Source of the DNA: Gracilaria caudata
Lineage: Eukaryota > Rhodophyta > Florideophyceae > Gracilariales > Gracilariaceae
NCBI GenBank assembly: GCA_030374735.1
Contig: JASCIV010000501.1
Span: forward strand, 1 to 18,128
Length of the DNA: 18,128 nucleotides
Direction: 5' to 3'
Numbering within the stretch: the first letter of the stretch is position 1; each line of letters opens with the position of its first letter. A model generated the notes under the pieces. That model was not told the origin of the DNA and did no database searches. It saw only the letters and a program-made list of their open reading frames with translations. Of this stretch, positions 9,167 through 15,270 are shown piece by piece. The position numbers and the translations under genes are program-made.

Positions 9167-9781
9167 CAACTTATGGAAATACTGTCGAATTTAATCTTGG
9201 AGGCTTAAATTTCGTTGATGAGCAACAGGCGGAAGTTTTTCTCGACGAGGTTCAAAAGCAATTCTGTCTAAAAATCATAAATCCCCATATCTCTAAGAAG
9301 CCCCACAATGCACAACATTCACGGAATGAAGGTAAGAAAGTCAGCACAAAATCATAACAGAGTATCCATCAAGAAAAAAGCTTACGCTTTAGCTTTTGAG
9401 CACTACCTAACTCGAGTGAAACACCGAATCATGTAAACAATTTCTGGCTGAAACTCCTTTGAGTGTTTCTAATTGAGCTATTTGTACCTTGTACAGATGT
9501 ATTCCGTTCCTCTCTCTTATTAAAGTTCGTAGATTTTGACCAGTCTAATATCTCTAGAGACGATAGTAAGACTGTTTTGGACTCACCCTGAGTACAGTGA
9601 TCGTCAATGACGATGATGATGATGCACAAGTTGCACAAGCCTGAATATAGCAGTAAGGCATACAGTGCTGCTTCTCTGGGGTTTATCGAAAACAGTTTCC
9701 ATGAAGAGTTTGAATTAGCCTTTCATGGGGCACAATAGTTAAGTGCATCACGATTGGCTGTGATGGGCTTATTGTGAATGA

Positions 9782-10201
9782 ACGAACTCTGCCTCTATAA
9801 CCTCTGAAGTTCGCCGCAGAGTAACGTCAAAGAGGAAACTGTCTTCTTTGCTTGCCGCTGTGCCGCAAGAGTTGCAACAGATCACCACGCAAAGGGAAGC
9901 CGAAGTGGTGCTCTCACAATTGTTCGTTGGACACACTCCTGCTCTGCACCCCTTTGGTACGCATGTGTTGAAAAGGAAGCTAGTTTGCAATTGCCGTCCG
10001 AGTGTTTTGAATGATGTTGAGCACTACGTATTGCGGTGTCCGAAACGAGCATACACAAGACGACTCATTCTTCCACCCCTTCGTGACCGTCAAGGTCTTG
10101 TTGTTGCTGATATGATTAGAAAGTTGCAAGGAAAAGTGTTGGCCTTCCTAGTGAGAGAGCGTTTCTTTCAACAGAAACGGGCTACGCTTAGTTCATATTA
10201 A
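9782..10201 (+). mobile_element. Non-LTR retrotransposon relic: C-terminal end of the RT/RNase H polyprotein
   Basis: The frame opens after a stop at 9779-9781 with no ATG and ends in TAA at 10199-10201, about 139 codons. It has the C-terminal signature seen after the RNase H domain of LINE-type polyproteins: an LSQLFVGHTPALHPF segment, then CNC...DVEHYVLRCPKRAYTRRLI, matching the usual pattern of LxxGHTPL, Cys-x-Cys, ExxH and Cys-Pro followed by arginines. The reverse transcriptase and most of the RNase H domain are missing, so this is a 5'-truncated, non-functional copy. Recognition is by motif pattern only. It could also be a domesticated fragment, though the lack of a start codon argues against this. 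Confidence 0.55.
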
Positions 10202-10257
10202 GCTGAGAGTGCCTATAAAAGAGAGAAAGAATTCTGCCTTTAGAAGGACGGTGGCAT

Positions 10258-10377
10258 ATATAGAAGCACTTCTTCTTCTTTCTTCTTTATTGTGGACAGC
10301 AGCTTCTAATTACTAAGCTGCAGTAAAGCTTTCAAAGAAAGCTTTCTCTCTTTAGGAAGGCCAAAATATAGAAGCAC
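10258..10377 (+). repeat. Two-hairpin short repeat, copy B, with 12-bp flanking direct repeats
   Basis: The 12-mer ATATAGAAGCAC occurs exactly at 10258-10269 and 10366-10377, enclosing a 96-bp body (10270-10365). The body starts TTCTTCTTC and ends GGCCAAA. Hairpin 1: GCAGCTT (10299-10305) with AAGCTGC (10315-10321). Hairpin 2: AAAGCTTTC (10325-10333) with GAAAGCTTT (10337-10345), loop AAA. The flanking repeat resembles a retrotransposition target-site duplication, and the short CCAAAA end resembles a residual A tail. It lies 65 bp beyond the stop of the non-LTR relic on the same strand, so it could instead be part of that element's 3' UTR. Confidence 0.65.
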
Positions 10378-11381
10378 AGTCAACTGGTTCTCATAGTTTG
10401 GGAACGGAGGATAAAAGAGTTGTCGGTCGTGAATACTGTCTATGGTTTTGCATTCAAAACGGGATAAGAGTTAAAACCCCTTCTCCCTCCGAACTGCGAT
10501 GCGCTTTATGCTACTTCTTTCTTGAGGATCATTTGGAACAACTAGGCAGTTGTTGTGGCCCATTTTTTTCTCACACCTGACGGGTTCCGGTCGTTTTTGC
10601 TGTTCAAAGAGAATGGAAATCCATGCGGCATCAAAGAACTACGTCGACAATCTACATATGTGTGCAGTCCATCAATGGAACCCAGCACACAATTGCGGTA
10701 GAACGGAATTAGAACTCTTTCGCTTACATGACGAGGGTAGCAGCCACGTGAACTATAGTGAAGCTTGACGATATACTTTCGTCAACTGAGCCAGACTCAG
10801 AGACGGAACTTCTGATATTTAGATTTTGCCTCACGTTTCGGAATCTTGTGGAAAAGAGAAAACGGTTCCAATGATTTCGCATTCATGAGGTACAAAGATA
10901 GTTAGGCATCATTGAGCTCGATTCTCATATTTAGTGAAATGAGAAACAAGCTCGGGTGCCCCTTTGCAATGATAACGACGCCACCAGAGGGTAGTGCGTT
11001 TGTTAGCTACACACATCTTGAAGGTCTATGTTAGGGGTAGGAGATCCAGAGTGGTATGGGTTTTGAACACATCCTAACGAGTTACAGTGCTCATGCCTAA
11101 CATGGATACGCATCTACTCGAGACAAAACACAAAGCAGGGACGACGAAAATTCCAGTGGATGTGTGAATCGTATTCTACATCCGGCGCGCTTTTCTTGAA
11201 GTTGCCCTTCGGATCCTGTCTAAAGGGTTCATATGATCAAAAGGAGATGACATTGCTCGCATTGTAGTTCCATGTTAGTGAACAGAGTCGTCCTTCTAGC
11301 CTTATCACTGACCTGGGAGCTTATTGCAGATATGTACAACCAACCAATTCTAGCTTTGCCAGTTCAGGCAAAACCTTTCCA
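10378..11381. other. Intergenic stretch downstream of DNAJC11
   Basis: About 1 kb with no supportable gene; the short open frames at 10398-10580 and 10550-10768 lack an ATG start or family resemblance. It includes an imperfect hairpin at 10914-10953 (stems GAGCT/AGCTC and TTCTCAT/ATGAGAA separated by a 3x3 internal loop, 10-nt apical loop). The part next to 11382 presumably carries the DNAJC11 3' UTR and polyadenylation signal, which I could not pinpoint. Confidence 0.4.
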
Positions 11382-13319
11382 TCAAGACCATTCGTTTACG
11401 CGGTGTGAGGACACCGGCAGTTCAATTGGTTCGTCGTCTCGGATGATACATTCATGCTTCTCTGTCTTGAACAAGTACCACACTTTCAATACCAAGTCTT
11501 CTTTTTCACCGTAGGCGCTTGGGTCCCAGAAGCCTGGCAGTGTCGATTTCGTGGCTGAAACAACTTGCAGAGCACTTTTGGCAACAAGGCACTGAACAGC
11601 TCCAGTTACATCGGCAGCTTCGACTTCGATTTCCCTATTCCTAAGATCATCGTCTGTGAACTTCATCTTGCTTACGCTCTTCGTGACACCATACACAGCC
11701 TTCTTGATAATCAATCCAGAGCCTTTCTTCCCATCAATTTCCACCTCTTCTTCCTCTTTCCTAATTCTTTCGATTGCTTGCTGCATCATGCCGAGAGCCG
11801 CCTCCGCATCCTGGCGTCCTTGACTCAGAACATCAGCCCGACGCGATTTGGCTTCCTCTCTTTCATTATGATCCTTTCTCTGCTGCCACGGTTCTACAAT
11901 TAGAAACTGAATCGCACTAACAAGCGCTGAACTAGTGATTGCTGCGATTGTCGCCGTCTTCGGATCGGCTGTTGCAGAATGAAGTACGACGGGTAAACTG
12001 AACCTGTGCCCACTTCTACTCATTTTAAGCCTCCAGACTACCCCCAGAGTTCCAAAGGCTACAGACATTGTCCACGCTGTGTCGGCGAGAACATACCTTC
12101 GACCACCACCTAGTTCCATTTCCCAACCCATCACACTAAGCGAAGCGCGAGCTCGAACAAACCCCCCGCCCGGTCCTGTAGGTTCGCACTTCTCGAATAA
12201 AGGAGCATGTAGCCCTATGGGTCTCCGTATGAGGCAAGATAAAGAAGCATCCATCACGCTCCATCTCGCCGTCCAACGCAGTCCCATCGGTTCTATGAAG
12301 TAAATTAGCTTCTTGAGTAGCATAGATATCCTCTGACGCCAGAGACTTCCAGAAGCTTCTTCGGATTCAGAAGTTTCATCCTCGAACAACTCAGCCTCCT
12401 GGTCTTTTTCTGCTACAGCGTCAGAAACATATTCATCGTAGGCATTCCTCCGCCATGAAAACGCATAACCAGAGGCAGCCCCATATGCCCAAGAAGCGCT
12501 GGCTGTGCATCGTTCACTGAACGATCTCGTGTACGTTAGCGCAGAGGTAAGATCCTTTCGTTCAGGGTCGTAAGAAACGTCGAATGCACCCGTCATGTTT
12601 TGAGAAAGAGAGCGGAAGGTTTTAAGACCGTAGGTTGTAGATTGACTCTCCTCCAGTGGTACATGAGCTGTGACTTCTGCCTGCATGTGAGGATCAATCT
12701 GACGTCTGAATGAGAGAGCCACCTCTCCAGGTCCACCCGAAGCACGACTCTGGTACCGAGAGCCTTGACAAGCAGCGGCATATCGAACCACAACAGTATT
12801 GTTCTGTGACACATATGCAGTAGCAACCGTCGCTATTCCAACTTGTGTACACACAGCCAGGTTCTTTGTGTTGATGTAATCCCCGTCTTCTAGAGCAATG
12901 GAGAGTCCTGTAGCGTCAATTCTCGGTTCTACAGAGTTGGAAACAGTGAAATACGCATCTCTTGGGGTGTTAATTCCAGTACCTCCATTACCACCCATTG
13001 ATTCACTTCTGAAACGTTCCGCCAGATCATTGTAAGGCACAAGTTCCATGCCAGGCATAGCAGCAGCACGAGCGGCGTCCAGACCAAACTCATTATAAAT
13101 ACGTCTGAACTTATTATTGGAAAGTATCTCGTAAGCTTCTTTGACTCTGGTAAAGTGATCTGTAGCAGTTGCCTTTGCTTGCTCTCCCATATGTTTATCT
13201 GGGTGGAATTGCTGAGATAATTTACGAAATGATGAACGCAGATCTCCTTCGTTGGCATCTCTTGAAACTTTGAGGATGGTATACAGATCTTCTTCTATTT
13301 CTTCGCCAGGATCGGTCAT
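11382..13319 (-). CDS. DNAJC11: DNAJC11-like J-domain protein (mitochondrial)
   Basis: The product is 645 residues, against about 560 in human DNAJC11. Family members sit at mitochondrial membranes and associate with the MICOS cristae-organising machinery; J domains stimulate Hsp70 ATPases. Residues about 10-78 form a J domain (DLYTILKVSRDANEGDLRSSFRKLSQQFHPDKH) with an intact HPD at 39-41 and the helix-IV-type EAYEILSNNKFRRIYNEFGLDAAR. The middle is rich in alternating polar/hydrophobic strands ending in aromatic residues, fitting the predicted beta-barrel-like region of this family. It is interrupted by an acidic stretch (QEAELFEDETSESEEASG). The C-terminal part (LPGFWDPSAYGE...LKVWYLFKTEKHECIIRDDEPIELP) matches the DUF3395/DnaJ-like C11 C-terminal domain. 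ATG 13319 directly precedes the J domain. No intron is needed. It is divergent from the gene at 13563. Confidence 0.88.
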   Translation of the reverse strand: MTDPGEEIEEDLYTILKVSRDANEGDLRSSFRKLSQQFHPDKHMGEQAKATATDHFTRVKEAYEILSNNKFRRIYNEFGLDAARAAAMPGMELVPYNDLAERFRSESMGGNGGTGINTPRDAYFTVSNSVEPRIDATGLSIALEDGDYINTKNLAVCTQVGIATVATAYVSQNNTVVVRYAAACQGSRYQSRASGGPGEVALSFRRQIDPHMQAEVTAHVPLEESQSTTYGLKTFRSLSQNMTGAFDVSYDPERKDLTSALTYTRSFSERCTASASWAYGAASGYAFSWRRNAYDEYVSDAVAEKDQEAELFEDETSESEEASGSLWRQRISMLLKKLIYFIEPMGLRWTARWSVMDASLSCLIRRPIGLHAPLFEKCEPTGPGGGFVRARASLSVMGWEMELGGGRRYVLADTAWTMSVAFGTLGVVWRLKMSRSGHRFSLPVVLHSATADPKTATIAAITSSALVSAIQFLIVEPWQQRKDHNEREEAKSRRADVLSQGRQDAEAALGMMQQAIERIRKEEEEVEIDGKKGSGLIIKKAVYGVTKSVSKMKFTDDDLRNREIEVEAADVTGAVQCLVAKSALQVVSATKSTLPGFWDPSAYGEKEDLVLKVWYLFKTEKHECIIRDDEPIELPVSSHRVNEWS

Positions 13320-13562
13320 TTTGCTTTTGAGCTACTGAGGAATAAAGGTACCCTATGTACCTGCCCTTGGTACAAGTGAAATCTCCCAGACGCTCTTCCA
13401 CTCGTGAAAAGCTTGAGATCAGCCGCAGACAGGCACACTGCTGTGACGTTTTTGAGGTTGCAGCGGTGAGGTTATTTGTCGTTGACTTGATCCGTTGCAA
13501 ATTCTAGAGCATATACCTGTGGGGGCTATAGCCATACTTCATAGTATGAAGCTCATCCTAGC
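13320..13562. promoter_or_regulatory. Bidirectional promoter between DNAJC11 and a small unknown gene
   Basis: 243 bp separate the two proposed start codons. Near the + strand gene lie two adjacent palindromes, GGCTATAGCC (13524-13533) and CTTCATAGTATGAAG (13537-13551). An out-of-frame ATG at 13546 precedes the proposed start at 13563 by 17 nt. No ATG occurs on the minus strand for about 190 nt before the DNAJC11 start. Confidence 0.4.
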
Positions 13563-14132
13563 ATGTCACGATTTGACCTTTGGTACCTGTACAAGAGGTA
13601 GATAGACAGGTGAACCCGAGATTGACAAAAATTGAATCCGGCTGAATTTTGCTATACAGTGTAAGCGGAAAGCGGGTTCACTTTGTATCCGCTGGTAGCC
13701 CAGTGTTGATGCACTTTTTGCGGTCCATGGAAACGCTTGGACCGCTTGCCCAGAACCTTCGATGAAGATCTTTATCACGAAGGTGGTGCTTTCTGTGATG
13801 AAAAAGCCTCGGATTGGCTATCTATGGCTCGAAAACTGATAAACATTCAAGCAGCGAAGAATCCGGCAGCGGACTCCAACCGATTGAGCATGAGTTGGTT
13901 GAAAATTAGCAAGAAAGCGCTTACATTTCGTGGGCCGTACAGGAGGTTCCGGTTAACATCACGGCTCGGAGCAGTCATGGGGATGTTCATTGAACACGTG
14001 AAGGCCCAGAAGCAAAAGGTGAGAGAAAGAATTCGCAAAAGCCGGAGTCCACTTGAAACAACGAAGATGACGATTGAAAAAGCTCGTCAAAACGCAAGCG
14101 CTGCAGCCGGTCCATTAGCAGGGCGATGGTGA
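13563..14132 (+). CDS. Small basic protein of unknown function, proposed single intron
   Basis: Proposed coding sequence is join(13563..13597, 13754..14132), 137 residues. The second part is a long open frame (TFDEDLYHEGGAFCDEKASDWLSMARKL...) that has no ATG before residue 29 of the frame. A short exon MSRFDLWYLYK, ending AAGAG|GTAGAT, joins acceptor TTGCCCAG|AACC in the correct phase. The 156-nt intron resembles in length and position the one in the ArfGAP gene. The protein has an aromatic/acidic N-terminus and a strongly basic C-terminal half (GPYRRFRLTSRLG, KAQKQKVRERIRKSRSP). No signal peptide or membrane span is seen, and I do not recognise a family. If the intron is wrong, the gene might start at ATG 13821 and give a 103-residue product. 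Confidence 0.5.
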
Positions 14133-14537
14133 ATAACCCAGTTGAGTAAAAGGCGTGCCTTTAACCGCGGTGATTCATTGCTGGTGCGAACTTACACTGA
14201 GCGGAACGAAAATTGCATCAAAATCCCAAAAACAGACGTCACCTCGGATAACTCGATGGCACCAACTTTTCAGTGCTTTTGACTTCTCTCGAGTCCCAAA
14301 AGCAAACGTTCAGAGGCCAAGAACGTTGGAACCAACGTTCGTCTACTCACTCGACTGAACAGTGTTCCCAAAATAAGACTGTTCGTTCGGTTCGTGTTCC
14401 CCAACATATGCAAAGGCCACGCACTTCCCGGAGGGTTCGATCAAAACTTCCCCAAGAGCCTCTCGAATCGGGATGCCATCAAGTGACTTCAAGAGCTTTC
14501 CCATTTGAAAGTCCACCTTCCAATACTCTCAATATCC
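14133..14537. promoter_or_regulatory. Spacer between the two small genes, rich in GTTC/GAAC palindromes
   Basis: About 400 bp without a credible gene; an open frame at 14273-14551 has neither an ATG start nor recognisable features. The region contains GACGTCAC (a CRE-like site) near 14235, a 9-bp-arm inverted repeat at 14321-14340, GAACAGTGTTC at 14357-14367, and a run of GTTC units to about 14400. It probably carries the 3' UTR of the first gene and the promoter of the second. Confidence 0.4.
14321..14340. repeat. Perfect inverted repeat GAACGTTGG-AA-CCAACGTTC
   Basis: The two 9-bp arms are exact reverse complements with a 2-nt spacer. It sits about 200 bp before the ATG at 14538, within a dense group of GTTC/GAAC tetramers. 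A dimeric transcription-factor site is a reasonable inference. A transcribed hairpin is unlikely with a 2-nt loop. Confidence 0.7.
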
Positions 14538-15014
14538 ATGGGATTTATTGACGCATCTACCATGGTCATTTCTACCTCGCCATTTCGCCGACTCGTGTTT
14601 CGACAGTTCTGCCAGAAGCCGGAGCTGACTCCGGGAATATTGAGTTTCTCCAAGAAAGCAAAACAGTTGCGGGAATGGGCTCGCAACGGTGTAATTCATT
14701 CTGATATGAGTAAGCGTCCACCATGGACTCGGCAACTTGAGCTGCAGAGGAAGGAACTTAATAAGAGAAAGGAGAAGATTCTGAAGGAACAACAAACGCT
14801 AAACTCATTTTACAAGGAACTTGGTTTCGACACTCTTCCCCGAAATCATGAATTGCCCCGTGAGTGGGAGCAGAAGATTGGTAGACTCCGCAAAGCCGCC
14901 GAGAAGATAAAGCAAAAACAACAACTTCGTTCGAAGAAGGCCCCTGGTAATGCCAAGTCCGCAGAGGAAACGAAGCCATTGCCCACAGCGCTGGGGCAAC
15001 CAGATGTGACTTGA
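14538..15014 (+). CDS. Small basic coiled-coil protein of unknown function, possibly mitochondrial
   Basis: 158 residues from ATG 14538, or 150 from ATG 14562, which has the better context (ACCATGG). The shorter form begins MVISTSPFRRLVFRQFCQK: hydroxylated, arginine-bearing and without acidic residues, as in a mitochondrial presequence. Next come SFSKKAKQLREWARNG, a proline break (KRPPWTRQ), and two charged helices likely to form coiled coils (LELQRKELNKRKEKILKEQQ; EWEQKIGRLRKAAEKIKQKQ). The tail is Lys/Ala/Pro-rich. I do not recognise a family; a mitochondrial ribosomal or assembly protein would fit the look, but that is inference. It is convergent with the zinc-finger gene, 256 bp apart. 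Confidence 0.55.
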   Translation: MGFIDASTMVISTSPFRRLVFRQFCQKPELTPGILSFSKKAKQLREWARNGVIHSDMSKRPPWTRQLELQRKELNKRKEKILKEQQTLNSFYKELGFDTLPRNHELPREWEQKIGRLRKAAEKIKQKQQLRSKKAPGNAKSAEETKPLPTALGQPDVT

Positions 15015-15270
15015 ACGACACGGACGACAATGGAATGTAGAATACTTTCTTCTTTACAACCTACGAACGAAAAGCTACTGCTAGCTAAACTCTACAAGTA
15101 CGGATTGACCAAGTACCGATGTAGCCCTTAGGTACGCTACGCAGATGCATGGAAACTTCGGCATCAAACCTTGTGGGACATCTACATTTCTAGGAATATT
15201 ACTATATGTACATTTCCATCAACACACTGATCAGCCTCTGATCACCGAACACTCCCCAACCACATAGACC
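15015..15270. other. Convergent 3' spacer
   Basis: 256 bp between two stop codons facing each other. It presumably contains both 3' UTRs. Nothing beyond A/T-rich stretches such as TACTATATGTACATTT near 15200 stands out, and no gene is seen. Confidence 0.35.

Noticed and set aside
8650..9227. GATGAGCAACA repeated at 8650-8660 and 9217-9227, considered as a duplication around copy A
   Set aside because: An 11-base match at that distance is expected by chance in a few kilobases, and it does not sit at the element's edges.
9160..9357. Short ATG-started frame (MLTTYGNTVEFNLGG...) ending with a good splice donor AAG|GTAAGA at 9331/9332
   Set aside because: It begins 13 nt after hairpin 2 of copy A and could be a first exon, but I found no downstream exon or family resemblance to support it.
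9601..9625. (GAT)n run and the small palindrome TCGTCA-A-TGACGA
   Set aside because: Short simple-sequence run and 6-bp arms; ordinary at this scale.
10398..10768. Two overlapping frames with cysteine-rich stretches (RCALCYFF, CCSKRMEIHAA)
   Set aside because: No ATG at the first, different frames, no zinc-finger spacing; probably decayed sequence.
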